Origin: Heloderma charlesbogerti
Lineage: Eukaryota > Chordata > Lepidosauria > Squamata > Helodermatidae
Length of the DNA: 64,000 nt
Assembly: GCA_026122225.1 (NCBI GenBank)
Contig: JANEZZ010002656.1
Coordinates: 124,001-188,000 of the forward strand
Direction of reading: 5' to 3'
In this document: positions 1-11,123 of the stretch, one piece after another
How positions within the stretch are numbered: the stretch's first letter is position 1
How the letters are laid out: each line of letters starts with the position of its first letter
Position numbers and translations under genes: made by a program
The notes under the pieces: model-generated
Told to the model about the DNA's origin: nothing
Databases searched by the model: none
The model's input: only the letters and a program-made list of their open reading frames with translations

Positions 1-622
1 AGGAGCTTCAACCAGACTCCCCATTGTCATCCTTTTCCCTTGAGGCAATTTATGGCCAACTCCTGCTTCATAGCATCACATTATGGCCCCATTAATCCTA
101 AAGATGCATTAACCTCACCTATGGCTGCCTTGCCTCCCCCCCCCCACCCACACACACCAGACATTCTATATTTTCACCTGCCTACTCTTCCCTATGGTTT
201 GGTCTGTTCATGTTATATTTTCATGTTAGCTTTAAATAGATCACTTCAATATATTCCCAATTTTTATTCTTTTTGTTTTCCTTTTTGCAGTCATTTTCTA
301 AAACATCTCACAGAGGTAACATGTCCTACAAATAACAATCATGCTGGTCTTTATTTTATTTTTATTTTCTAAATTCCCACTCAGCTTCTCCTTCACATTG
401 ACTGGTTCTTCAAGTGGCTTCCACAGCCTACTAGTGACATCCAACACAGGATTACTCTTTGCAAATAACTGGAGGAGTGTAGATCTGGCAATATCCCTTT
501 GCCTCCTGTTATAAGCAACAAACAGGCATGGGTCCAGTCACAGGATGATTCCTCTTGCAATACAGTAATGCTCAGATGCTTCATAAGGCAATACAAGACC
601 AGGCAAAGTGAGGCACCTTTAC
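1..622. other. No gene recognised; AT-rich unique-looking DNA
   Basis: No coding signal or known repeat is recognised. There is a C-run followed by a short CA-rich stretch near 137-155, and T-rich tracts near 250-290. The open frames here are short, start at chance Met codons and have no recognisable domain. The block ends at the 8-bp flank of the first hAT-like element. Confidence 0.5.
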
Positions 623-1207
623 TAGGGATGTTAGAGAATTCCGCCACGGACTCCAAGTGAGGCTGGATTCTTTAGAATCCCGCCCCCCCAGACTCCGTGG
701 TGGAATGGAGCAATCCCCCCACGCCACCCCACAAAATTTCTCCGGGATGGATCTTACCTTGTGTCGGCCATCCAGTCCATCTGCTGCCCCTGGTCTGCAG
801 CTGCAAATGGCTGCCCCGGTCTGCAGCCACCATTTCTCTCCCTACTTTAGCCGTGATAGGCTACGTACGTATTTACGTAGCCTATCACGGCAAAGAGCAG
901 GGACGCAAAAAAGCATCTGCTACACCATTTGCATCCTTGCTGTTTTCGTCATAGGCCACGTAAATATATACGTAGCCTATCATGGCTAACACAGGGATGC
1001 AAATGGCGGCTGCTATGGCAGCCACCATTTGCAGCCACAGCCCGGCAGCAGATGGAGGTCCGGCTGTGGGCGGCCCTGGCCAGTGGCTCTGTGGACTTGC
1101 CGTGGAGTGGAGCTGGCCAGGGAGGATTCTGGGGGGAGGAACGGATCGCCTCCCCCCCACCGCGGACGCCGCGGACTGGAACAAAGTAAGGGATTCATAC
1201 ATCCCTA
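623..1207. mobile_element. Family-1 hAT-like non-autonomous element (A1 left end, B right end)
   Basis: The left tip is TAGGGATGTTAGAGAATTCC and the right tip ends CATACATCCCTA. The flanking 8-mers are acctttac (615-622) and aactttaa (1208-1215), 6 of 8 identical, so the target duplication is diverged. Inside are two palindromes of the GATAGGCTACGTA type (about 851-891 and 948-985) and GCAAATGGCGG-type arms. A reverse-strand splice-donor consensus lies near 754 (as CTTACCTTG) and a plus-strand donor-like AAAGTAAGG near 1187, both pointing outward. There is no open frame of note. Assignment to hAT rests on the tip sequence and on better-preserved copies elsewhere in the window. Confidence 0.75.
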
Positions 1208-1228
1208 AACTTTAACGGACCCAAGAAG

Positions 1229-1430
1229 TCCATCCTCCCCATCTGGTTTTGGGCCTGAAAGACCAAGAAAAAGTGTGCATGCATGGAACATAAGTTGTGT
1301 AAGCATCATTTGTGACATTGCCCAACTCCATCTTCCCCATCTGGTTTTGGGCCTGAAAGACCAAGGGAAAGTGTGGGTGCATGGAGCGTAAGTTGTGTAA
1401 GCACCATTTGTGACATTGGGCCACTTCACT
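1229..1430. repeat. Two-copy tandem duplication, period 98 bp
   Basis: CCCCATCTGGTTTTGGGCC occurs at 1237 and again at 1335, and the following roughly 90 bases match throughout, including the GTAAGTTGTGTAAGCA and TTTGTGACATTG stretches. The copies differ by scattered substitutions, so this is not an assembly echo. It starts just outside the right tip of the element at 623-1207. No function is inferred. Confidence 0.85.
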
Positions 1431-1937
1431 GCAGATCACAGGGTACACCAGTTAAGGCATCATCCTCCAATTTCCTGGCTTTTTGGAGCTTGAGGCAACA
1501 TTGAGATAGCCTCAACTTTGGTCTTAAACTGTCAGGTTTGGTTTTGTTTTTTAATCATTGAATATAGTTATGATTCCCTCCCTTTTTTGTTGTTTAGGCT
1601 ATTTTTGTTGTTTGGCTTATGTAGCCAAAACAGCACTGTCCATGACCAGAAAGGACGATTCACCAGGCTTGGAGGAACCCATAGTTTGTAGAAATCTAAG
1701 GTGAGGGGGGGGAGAGGAGTGACAAAGCAGCCTGTTGTGTGTGAGTGTGTGTAGTGGGGGAGGCGGGGGGGCAGAGAAAGCCAGGAGAGAGGGAGAATGG
1801 AATGGAGTAGCTAGTATCCTGTAAAGGAAGCACTCTACACTACAAGATTTTGTTGCAGATTTCACTTGTATTCTATGGCAGGCCAGTGTGAGTGCCTGAC
1901 TTTGCCGTAAATCAAAAAGTTTCTTGTTTTGAAACTT
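1431..1937. other. Unassigned sequence with G-rich and GT-rich patches
   Basis: Nothing coding is recognised. There is a GT-rich and G-rich patch at about 1700-1775. Both edges are repeats: the 98-bp duplication on the left and a 5'-truncated BovB on the right. Confidence 0.4.
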
Positions 1938-2921
1938 TTGAGAATTCCAGAAAAAGTCTATTTCTGCTTCATTGACTACACTAAAGCCTTTGATTGTGTG
2001 GATCACAACAAACTCTGGCAAATTCTTAAAGAGATGGGAGTACCAGACCACCTTACCTGTCTCCTGAGAAACCTGTATGAGGATCAAGAAGTAACAGTAA
2101 GAACCAGACATGGAACAACTGATTGGTTCAAAATTGGGAAAGGAATATGACAAGGCTGCAATATTGTCGCCCTGCTTATTTAACTTATATGCAGAGTACA
2201 TCATGAGAAACACCGGGTTGGATGAATCACAGGTCGGAATTAAGATTGACAGGAGAATTATCAACAACCTCAGATACCTCAGACAATACCACCCTAATGG
2301 CAGAAAGCGAAGAGGATCTGAAGAGCCTCTTGTTGAGGCTGAAAGAGGAGAGTGCAAAAGCTGGTTTGAAAGTCAACATTAAAAAAAATGAAGATCATGG
2401 TATCTGGCCCCATCACTTCCTGGCATATAGAAGGGGAAGAAATGGAAGCAGTGACAGATTTTATTTTCTTGGGTTCCAAGATCACCGCAAACGGTGACTG
2501 TAGCCATGAAAGTAAAAGACGCTTGCTCCTTGGGAGGAAAGCTATGGCAAACCTAGACAGCATAGTAAGAAGCAGAGACATCACCTTGCCGACAAAGATT
2601 CATATAATCAAAGCTATGGTTTTCCCAGTAGTAATGTATGGCTGTGAGAGCTGGACTATAAGGAAGGCTGAGCACCGAATACTTGATGCTTTCGAACTGT
2701 GGTGCTGGAGAAGACTCTTACGACTCCCCTGGACTGCAAGGAGGTCAAATCAGTCCATCCTAAAGGAAATCAACCCTGACTGCTTATTGGAAGGACACAT
2801 ACTGAAACTGAAGCTGAAATATTTTGGCCACCTAATACAAAGAGAAAACTCCCTGGAAAAGACCCTGATGCTGGGAAAGATTGAAGGCAAAAGGAGAAGG
2901 GGATGGCAGAGGATGAGATAG
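1938..2921 (+). pseudogene. BovB reverse transcriptase relic
   Basis: This is the 3' half of the BovB ORF. In order there is the RT palm block with FIDYTKAFD, a TGA where the related copy at 54.4 kb also has TGA (GKG followed by stop), the thumb region, and a C-terminal segment with VMYGCESWT and FGHLIQRENSLEKTLMLGK. At least two frameshifts separate the pieces. The Tyr-x-Asp-Asp box seen intact in the copy at about 54.6 kb is not readable here. In BovB this protein reverse-transcribes the element RNA; here it cannot be made. Confidence 0.88.
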
Positions 2922-2954
2922 CTAGTTAGCATGACTGATGCAATGAATATGAAC

Positions 2955-3768
2955 TAGGGATGTACGAAAGTCACTTACCTTTTAACGAAATGTGATTCAA
3001 GGTGGGGGGGAGGTGCTCCGTCCCTCCCCTCCCGAATCCTGGCCGGCCGGGTCCGCAAATGGCGGCTGTAGCTGCCGTTGTTTGCATCCCTGCTGTCGGC
3101 TGTTATAGGCTACGTAAATGTTTACGTAGCCTATCACGGCTGAGTAAAACAAAAACAAAAAAACGCGCGTACGCAAATGGCGGCGCCCATGGGCACCGCC
3201 ATTTGCGTTCCTTATTTTGGCATGTCTAGTCTACGTAAACATTTACGTAGACTATGGCGAAAATAAGGGGAAAGCAAATAGCGAAGATGCTACACTATTT
3301 GCGTTCCCTTTATTTTCACCATAGTCTACGTAAATGTTTACGTAAACTAGACGTGCCAAAATAAGGAATGCAAATGGAGGCACCCATGGGCGCCGCCATT
3401 TGCATATGTGCATTTTTTGTTTTTTGTTTTACTCAGTTGTGATAGGCTATGTAAACATTTACGTAGCCTATCACGGTATTTTTTAAAAATCTAGCCGTGA
3501 TAGGCTACGTAAATCTTTACATAGCCTACCACGTTTTTTTTTTTCTTTACTGGAAATGGCGGTGGCAGCAGCTGGTCGGAAGACCAGCTGCCGCAGCCAC
3601 CGCCGCCAAAATGCTGCCGAAGCCACCGCCGCCAGGAGGATTCGTCCAAGGTGAGTCCCGTCCCGGAGGGGGCAGGGGAGTAGACTGTTTCGCCACCGGT
3701 TTTGGGGGGCCGAATGCACTGGCATTCGGCCTCCCCGAGATTCGTTGCAAAATTCTCTGACATTCCTA
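2955..3768. mobile_element. Family-1 hAT-like element (B1 left, A1 right), perfect TSD in BovB
   Basis: The tips are TAGGGATGTACGAAAGTCAC and CTCTGACATTCCTA. The host 8-mer atatgaac is repeated exactly at 2947-2954 and 3769-3776, and BovB continues unbroken if one copy and the element are removed. This is one of the clearest proofs of 8-bp, hAT-type insertion in the window. The interior is a chain of palindromes centred near 3122, 3244, 3336, 3465 and 3514, with GCAAATGG / CCATTTGC arms between them. Outward splice-donor consensus sites lie near 2976 (minus strand) and 3647 (plus, AAGGTGAGT). It is non-coding. Confidence 0.93.
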
Positions 3769-3880
3769 ATATGAACTTGAGCATGCTCTGGGAGAGAGCA
3801 GAGGACAGGAAGGCATGGCGTGCTATGTTCCATGGGGTTGCAAAGAGTCGGACATGACTTAACAAGTGAACAACAACAAT

Positions 3881-4157
3881 CGCAGTGCATATTTCAGTGT
3901 TCTGAAATGTACATTTTTGTGCACTAGATAGTTGGCTGTGCTAGATGAAGCAATGGTTTGGTTCATTATAAGGCAGCTCCCTACATTCTTTTTTCTAAGT
4001 AACAAACGATTCAGTCATGGCTCTACCAATCTTATGTACAGGTGAGTCCCAGCTCTAGATGTCTCAATAGTGAGAGAAGGCCAGTGTGCACAAAACTGGG
4101 GGAAGCTTATTCTGCAGATATCATTGAGACATGGAGAAAACCATACTAAGAAACTAA
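3881..4157. other. Unassigned sequence
   Basis: No gene or recognised repeat between the BovB tail and the SINE. Confidence 0.4.
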
Positions 4158-4559
4158 GGGGAAGGCTATAGTTCAATGCTAGAGTTCATGCTTTGGATTC
4201 AAAATGTCCCAGGTTCATTGTCTGGCATCTCTAGATAGGGATTGGGGGGGGAGGGGGGAGCCTGCCTACAGTCCTGGAAAGTTGCTGGCAACCAATATAT
4301 AGAATACTGAGCTAGATGGACCTGATTCAGTGATCTAGATGGACCTGACTCAGATGGACCTGAGTCAATGATGGATTAGATGAACCTGAATAGATGCACC
4401 TGAATGATGAACTAGATGCAAAGGACTAGATGGACCTGCATGATGGACTAGATAGACCTGAATGATGGACTAGATGGACCTGGACTAGATATTCCACTGA
4501 TGGACTAGATGGACCTGAGTCAGTGATCTGACTCAGTATAAGGCAGGTCCCTATGTTCC
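4158..4559 (+). mobile_element. tRNA-derived SINE with expanded interior
   Basis: The head resembles a tRNA gene: an A-box-like stretch near 4164-4185 and a B-box-like CCCAGGTTCATTGTCTGG near 4206. The 3' part ends in GACTCAGTATAAGGCAGGTCC, the same as other SINE copies in this window (for example 60612-60802). Between these, the single CTAGATGGACCTGA block normal for the family has grown to about 220 bp. It is a polymerase III type retroposon, not a tRNA gene. Confidence 0.8.
4308..4530 (+). repeat. Degenerate minisatellite inside the SINE
   Basis: At least ten imperfect copies of CTAGATGGACCTGA, spaced by short variants of TGATGGA and GACTCAGTGAT, occupy the place where sister SINEs have one copy. 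The variants are interspersed, which suggests slippage or unequal exchange after insertion. Confidence 0.8.
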
Positions 4560-5431
4560 AATTGATTATGTTGACCTTCAGGATCCATTACCTATGGGTT
4601 ACCCAATTCACAATGTCCCTTTCTGAGTAACTTGTAATTCAAATTAACCAATTCTATTATATGATCATTCTTGTACCTTGAAGAGGAGACAATAACTGGA
4701 ATAGTTAATCTTCTTGAGACAGTGTTCCAAAATATAGTTTTGAACTAACAAGATAACAATTCAGACCCAACATGAGGGTTGGGTTAGATCAGGGAGGGCA
4801 ACCTTAGGCCTGCAGACCTAATCTGGCCTGGGTGGTTGCCTAGTCTGGCTTGTAGAAGGTGATGCCTGTCATATCCCTCCCCAAGCCCCATCCCCTGACC
4901 AAGGGAGAGGAACCCCAAAATTATCTCTGATGTCTTATCAGAGATAACAAGGGGATTTCCCCATGCACCATATGCCCTCCCAATGGGAAAGTAAGTGGTA
5001 TGAAGGGGAATTCCCATGTTAACTCTGAACTCAAGGTTAACTCAAGGACAGCAAGAGATTCTGCTGCACTTGGCTGGGGCTTGCAGGGCTGCAAACCCTG
5101 GCCAAGTCCTTCCCTGTGCTGCTGGCACCCCAACTGGGATGCAAGTGGCATGCAAGAGAAGAGACTGACTTGGCCAAGGCTTGCAGGACTGGGTCCTGGA
5201 AACCCTTGCCAAGTCCCTTAACACAACATTCATGCCCCAAGTGGGAAGGAGGCACCTGACTATCCATGATTTGCAGGACACAATTCTGCAAGCTGCAGTT
5301 GAGCTTCTGCCCATGATACACTCTGATTGGGATGTGAGTGGCATGAGAAGCATGTGGTCAAGTAGCTTTCTTCATGCAGAGACAGGTGCAGAAGAAAAAG
5401 AAGTTAGTGAGGTCCAATGATGTCCATGGTT
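4560..5431. other. No gene recognised
   Basis: The sequence has mixed composition. The stretch at about 5030-5370 contains several diverged copies of a GCAAGTGGCATG / TTGCAGGACTG theme, which suggests an old degenerate repeat. No coding signature. Confidence 0.4.
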
Positions 5432-6118
5432 TAGGGATGGCAGAGAATTCCGCCACAGATTTCAGTGAGGCCGAATGCACTGGCAAAATCCATGGCGGAA
5501 CGGCCTGCCACCCCCCCCCCGGGGATTCCCCCCGGTACGAAGCTTACCTGGGGCAGATGTTCCGGATGGTGGCAGCTCCGGCAGCGGCTCCGGCTCAGCT
5601 GGTCCTTCGACCAGCTGCCACAGCCTCCATTTGCATCCTGGTCTTTGCCGTGATAGGCTACATAAGTATTTATGTAGCCTATCATGGCAAGCCAAGCAAA
5701 ACAAAAACAAAATGGCGTACGCAGATGGCAGCGGCTATGGCGGCCACCATTTGCGTTCCATATTTTTCGCCATTTTATCCTACATAAATATTTACGTAGG
5801 CTATTACGGTGAAAAAAAGGGGAACGGAAATAGCGTAGTGGGCACTATTTGCATTCCTCTTTTTTTGCCATTTTACCCTACATAAATATTTATTTATTTG
5901 CATCCGCAGCAGCCCGTCCGCGGCCAGAAGTCTGGCTGCGGACGGCCCTGGCCGGCTGCTCCTCAGAGCTGCCGTGGAGCGGAGCCGGCTGCCAGGATTC
6001 CGGGGGGGAGGGCCAGATCATCTCCCCCCATCGAGGATTCCTGGGGGAGGGACGGAGCACCTCCCTCCCCACCGCGAATCAATTCCATGAAAAGGTAAGT
6101 GAATTTCGTACATCCCTA
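5432..6118. mobile_element. Family-1 hAT-like element (A1 left, B1 right), perfect TSD
   Basis: The tips are TAGGGATGGCAGAGAATTCC and TTTCGTACATCCCTA. The 8-mer ccatggtt flanks it exactly at 5424-5431 and 6119-6126. It contains a 40-bp palindrome (5648-5687), a related one near 5780-5815, and GGGAACG...-type arms. Outward splice donors are CCCAGGTAAGC on the minus strand near 5543 and AAGGTAAGTGA on the plus strand near 6094. The sequence is CpG-rich compared with its flanks. Confidence 0.93.
5648..5687. repeat. 40-bp core palindrome (type example)
   Basis: Reading outward from the centre, AAGTATTT is flanked by GATAGGCTACAT and ATGTAGCCTATC, with CCGT and ATGG at the edges. The arms pair almost fully. 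The same unit, usually with ACGT where this copy has ACAT, occurs several times in almost every family-1 copy. The TACGTAA half-site resembles a bZIP site, but this is only a resemblance. Confidence 0.9.
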
Positions 6119-7469
6119 CCATGGTTGGGCCACACACCCATGACTTACTCTGACCTGCCAGCTTGGTCCGGAGGGTGGGAGGGGGGATTCAGCTCCCAGA
6201 GACAAATAGGTTGCCCACCCTTGGTTTAGATAAATGGTTATGGTTTTGAAGTCTTCTCAGTGTGTTTTTGTTTGTTTCTTTGTTCATGTGGAATGTTGTG
6301 ATTTGACACAGAAAGAGAGTGGTAACTGAAAACACGTCCTGGAATTAATTTACAGGATAGGATGATCTTACCATTTCCCTGTCATGTTTCAAAACTCAAA
6401 AGTATTCTCATCAGCATTCATGAAAAGAAGTAGCCATGTGATGAACTTCACTTGTTTGCCAGAATTCTTCCTGAGCTGAGGAAAATGAAATGTCTTTCAA
6501 CAAAACCAATTTGGCTTAAAGCCATAGATGAGCAGTAAAGTTATACCAATGTTGGGAAACCCCTGAGAATTTTGGATTTTGCCCAGAAGCTCCTCACTGA
6601 ATTTGAACTTCAGTTTCCAACCTCATCTGCCTCTAATTGTGTACCTCTGAGTAACAGCCATTGAGTCAGACATGGAACATGTTGCCCTCTACTTGATTTC
6701 AAGAGTGATATTATCCCATCAATTTTTTCTAGAAAATTATAATGCTTTGCAGAAACACATTAAACTATCAGAGCTTTCTCATTATAGATTTCTCACAAGG
6801 CCTTTCATTCCAAATAAGCTTTGAGCCCATCTAAAACTCTGATGGAGCTTTCCCCTCTGCATGAAATGAGAAGTGCAACTTCCTTGCAGTAATTTGGAGC
6901 TGACCATTGGAGTGACGCTTAGTGATGCAGGGTGAATCTTGGAATACTGAGAAGGAATGTTTAGCAGTGCAAGACAGCATGCTAGCTAGGAATAATGAAG
7001 TCTGCAGAAACTGTACAGTTATTGAAGGACTCTGTGCTTTATATTCTGGTTTTTACCCTCCACCTGTGGATAGAGAACCTGAAACTCTGAGATTTATTTG
7101 TAATCAAGTTTGTGCCTGAGAGGTGTGTAACCTCTTCAGCCTCAGAGAGCGTGCAACTATCTGGGGAGGTTCTACTTTTGCTTATTTCCTTTATTTTCAA
7201 TAAATCTCTTTTTTTCTTTCATCTACATTGGTTGTGTGCGTGTTCTCCTCCTCCTCATAAGATCCCAAACCTCTCAGCCTAATCAACTGAGTGGTCCTTG
7301 GTAAATTGAAATCCAGATTTCACAAATGCACTTTCTAAAACACTTGCTGTAAACCTCTGGATTTCATAATTATTTGAACACACACTACTTTGGAAAATAA
7401 AAGCAGAAAAACTTAAGTTACTCCCACATTTTGCAAAGATGATAGAAATTATTTCAAGATAGAATATAT
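6119..7469. other. No gene recognised; possible LTR-like stretch near 6.9-7.3 kb
   Basis: The region is mostly unique-looking. A 65-codon frame at 6922-7119 has no recognisable domain. It is followed by AATAAA at 7199-7204 and a T/C-rich stretch, an arrangement that could be the R-U5 part of an old LTR. I cannot find a second LTR or target duplication, so this stays a guess. Confidence 0.3.
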
Positions 7470-8021
7470 TAGGGGTTTACATACCCCGCTCACCAATCCA
7501 CCGGGGGCGTCCGCTTGGAGGGGGAGGTGATCCATCCCTCCCCCCCCCCGAATCCTCCCCAGCTGGCTCTGCTCTGTGGCAAGGCTGTGGAGCTACTGGC
7601 TGGGGCCGGCCGCAGCCAGACCTCTGGCTGCTGCTAGGCTGCGGCTGCAAATGGTGGCTAGCGTAGTGGCCGCCACTTGCATCCCTGCCTTAGGCCATGA
7701 TAGGCTACGTAAGTATTTACATAGCCTATCATGGCAAAAAGCAGGGACGCAAATGGCGCCTGCTACGCCAGCCGCCATACTTACCTTATCATACTTATCT
7801 TACATATGTAGCCTATCACGGCCTAAGGCAGGGACAAAATGGCGGCTGCTACACCAGCTTCCATTTGCATCTGCAGACACGGATGAGGCAACTGAGGATG
7901 GACCGGATGGCCGTCAACCAGGTAGGGTCTGACTGGGGGGAGATTCCGTGGGGTGGCGGGGGGGTAGTCTGTTCCACCATGGACTCACTGGAGTCCATGG
8001 TGGATTTCTCCGCCATCCCTA
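7470..8021. mobile_element. Family-1 hAT-like element (B3 left, A1 right)
   Basis: The left tip is TAGGGGTTTACATACCCC and the right tip ends CCGCCATCCCTA. The flanks gaatatat (7462-7469) and taatatat (8022-8029) match at 7 of 8. The left end is a variant (CCCGCTCACCAATCCACC) also seen at 62578. Internal palindromes lie near 7693-7735 and 7783-7822, and the right end has a TCCATGG / CCATGGA hairpin at about 7976-8003. Confidence 0.88.
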
Positions 8022-10215
8022 TAATATATAAGGGAGTTCTTGAAAAGCTTACAAGAACATGGTATATCCTGAACTGAGCAGGGAGCTGGATTAAATGACC
8101 TCCAAGATTCCTTCAGATTCTAGAAGTCTATGGGTTGGATGCAGACTTTGTCATGATTAGAATAGACCCACTGAAGTCGAAAAGAATTAATTTAGTCATG
8201 ATTTACTTACATCCCATTTATTTCAATAGGTCTACACTAAGCACGACTGGATCCAACCCTATGATTCTAAGGTTTAAATGGGACAAAAATCATTTCAAGT
8301 AGCATGAAAGCCATTAACATGAAACAAGCAGAAAGATCTAACAGCAACAACAAAAAATTTAATATACTATGCTATGCAATATTCTGAGAGACAAGATCAT
8401 AGAAAGCAGCAGACTAACACATGCTCACACACCTACAAAGTTAAGTTCTCTAAGAAGCCCAGGAGGTAGTATAGTGAAAGCTGAGAATATCTATTAATGG
8501 AGCAACTGAAGTTCTTGTGGTTGTTGTGGTTGTTGTTGTTGTTGTTTTCCTTAAGGGAGAAAGATAAAATGATGTGTATATCAGCAGCACTCTCTGAAGA
8601 CAAGAGATGTTTTATTTTAAGTTCTCTATACATTTTCTTAAAAGGGTAGCATTCCGACATCTTAAGCGTCCTCCCAAGATACTAGTAAAACTTATTCAGC
8701 TAAACCAGGAGTCTTTAATTAAGGGTAAAGTTGCTTGGAAAACCTGCATTGGAAGACTTTAAAGAACCTGCCCAAGAGAAAAGAGTTTTCTGCTTGGGCA
8801 ATGGTTGAGTATACATTCTAGTCATTTCAGCCAGCCAGGATCTGTGGTCAACTAATTATTAAAGCAAAGTGACTGCAGATATTCTAATCCTGCCAAGTTG
8901 TTGCTCTCTCTCTCTCTCTCTCCCTCCCCCCCCCTCTCTGAAATGACTAATACCTTTAATGTGCTGGAGCTCTTCAAATGCAAGAAGCCCTAAACTGATA
9001 AAGCTGGTTGATTTAGCATCTCTTTTAAATACTGCTCATGCTAGAGGTTACCTTTATTGCTAAAAAGTGACAACTATTTCCGAATTTGCATTTATGGAGC
9101 CATTTTAATTTTGCTGGGAAGAGAAATGTCTATGCATGGTTCCCACTGGTCCATGCAAATTACAAGTTGAACACACGGTGGTATTTTATCTTCCCTGGCC
9201 CTGGCAGCTCACAGCAGGAGCAGAGCATATTCCTGGGAGCAGTGAAAACAGAAAAGAAGAACAAAGAGGTATAAGGTGGATGTTGCATTTACTCTACAAA
9301 TGATATGGGAAGTTGCAATTCTACTCCTAATGGAACTGAAGATCAAACTAGCATGGGGGTGAGAAGGCACTTAGCACTTGGTGTGATCAGACAAAGTGTC
9401 ATTTATAGTGAGACTTTAGCTTCTTCTGAACTGCCATTTTGTTCTATTGCCTGAGCCACTGGATAGCATAACACTCAACACTATCTCCCGCTATACCTGG
9501 GAAACTGTTTGCCTCATGCATGTGTTATACAGCCACTGAGCAAGATCAACCAACAAACAAACAAACAATGTTGTGATGTCATTGTGCATGGGGTTGCATC
9601 AAGAGCATCTCTACACCAGCCTAAAAACCTGCATTTAAAATGGGGCTTTCTGATTCCATTTTAAATTCAGGATCACGATAACTCTCTTTTTCATGTGCTT
9701 CCTTTTCCCCAACCCCCCACATTTCACCCCATATCTGAGTCTTCCATTATCTTTCATTGCTCTCGCTCCTCTTCTTGCTTCTTTTACTCTTTCCACAGAG
9801 GAAACTGAAGCGGAACACAATTTGGGTAATTTGATAGCTGATCATCTGCGCGATCTATTTAAAAATGGAACAAAGGGCATTTAGTGCAGGAGATGCCTTG
9901 AATAATCATGGCATCATATAAAGAGCCCACAAACATCTGTGAAGGAGCAATCTCAATCACAGGATAAAAGCTCAGTGTGAAGGAGCCCCAAGATTGTGTC
10001 TCTGTGGTAGTTCTTTTCTGATGTGCACCTGTGCGTTGATAGAACATGATATAAAAAGCACTGTAATGCAATCACATTCCTAATCCTATCAAGATGCCTT
10101 TTTGGGAAGTGCTTTATCAACGTACACATCTGCATCAGTAATATAGCATGGGTGGCAGTGGGGGGGTACTAAAAACAGTGGCAAATTTGCACACTGTCAT
10201 AGATATCTGCACATG
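8022..10215. other. No gene recognised; includes TC microsatellite
   Basis: About 2.2 kb with no recognised gene. A TTG-rich run is at 8521-8547. A (TC)n tract running into C is at 8903-8940. A pyrimidine tract ending in TTTCCACAG near 9798 resembles a splice acceptor, but the following sequence encodes nothing recognisable. Confidence 0.4.
8903..8940. repeat. (TC)n microsatellite
   Basis: An uninterrupted TC run passes into a C-rich tract and a further short CT run. Confidence 0.9.
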
Positions 10216-10376
10216 GGAACATAACCTTATGCAGTGTCAGACCATCTCACTCAGTATTGTCAAAACTAACTGGTCGTTGCTTTCGGGAATTTCAGATGAG
10301 CGTCTCTCCCAGCCCTAGCTGGAGATGCTGGAAAGTGAAACTGCATGCAAAGCATGTGCCCTACCACTGAGTTATT
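10216..10376 (-). mobile_element. tRNA-derived SINE, minus strand, diverged
   Basis: Read on the minus strand it has the same head (A-box region GCTCAGTGGTAG-like) and middle (CATCTCCAGCTAGGGCTGGGAGAGA-like) as the better copy at 60612. It is old, with many substitutions, and its 3' end near 10216 matches TAAGGCAG-like sequence only weakly. Confidence 0.65.
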
Positions 10377-11123
10377 TCTTTTCCCCCCAAAGCTTCTGAG
10401 GCCAGGAATTTGTCTGTCTGAGTAGACATTTATGGGAGAGCGATAGGAAGTTGTACGCCGGCTCTGTGCATCTACGCACATACATTTACATGAATGTGCA
10501 ATATACACTAAAATCAAGGTACAGCTTCTAGATCATTGATGGGGAAATTTCTGGGGATGAGAAGCTGCTCCCCCCCTCACAAACCCACTCCAGTCCATAT
10601 CCCATGCCTTCCCACTCAAATTTGCACCATTGCCGAAATTGCCACATCATAATTTGCTGCTTCACCAGTGGCAAGAAGTACAGTAGTTTTGCAAGGAAAC
10701 GATATGCATGGGTACCATGCACCTGAGTGTGTGTGTGCAAATTCACCATGCTCTTTGCTGCCACCACAGGAAGTTCAGTGACAGGGGCAGGGATCTGCAA
10801 AAGCTGTGTGTGTGGGGGGGGGGGTGCCTGATGCCTATGGGCCATGTATTGCTCATCCTTGATTTAGGTCCTTGGCAAGGGGCTGAAACTGAAATGCTGT
10901 CGTGCATGTCCACACACTAACAATAACTTCTCTGCAAAATGCAAAACAAGGACAATGATTTACCAGGAACAAAGTGCCAGAAACTAGAGATTATTCCTGG
11001 TAAATGGGGATAGTTGAAGTCTACCTGTGTCAGCTATTTAAGAACAGAGTGAATTTTGCAGGAAGGAATGAGCAGGACATACTACTCAGATTGGACTCTT
11101 TCAAACCATTCTAAAATATTTTT
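10377..11123. other. No gene recognised
   Basis: A GT-rich and G-rich patch lies at 10805-10830. No coding signature. Confidence 0.4.

Larger units (their letters stand above)
1938..3880 (+). mobile_element. BovB (RTE) LINE, 5'-truncated, split by a hAT-like insertion
   Basis: The sequence joins BovB inside the reverse-transcriptase domain. The peptide around 1950-2150 has FIDYTKAFDCVDHNKLWQIL, the first catalytic-Asp block of RTE reverse transcriptases. The right part carries the conserved C-terminal region (about 2600-2920) with VVMYGCESWTIRKAE. The 3' UTR ends in a short AAC-rich tail at about 3865-3880. A family-1 element (2955-3768) interrupts the 3' part. The reading frame is broken at about 2148 and again at about 2275, where the YTDD box region is scrambled by frameshift. 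The copy is dead. Confidence 0.93.

Noticed and set aside
3100..3530. Regularly spaced palindromes that might be taken for a CRISPR array
   Set aside because: Unit lengths and spacers vary, spacers are themselves palindromic, and the block is bounded by transposon tips with an 8-bp target duplication in a vertebrate-type sequence.
6922..7310. Possible solo LTR with AATAAA
   Set aside because: No TG...CA borders or target duplication could be found, so it is only mentioned as a possibility.
9775..9884. Pyrimidine tract plus CAG followed by an open frame, like a splice acceptor and exon
   Set aside because: The downstream peptide has no recognisable similarity and no donor or second exon can be linked.
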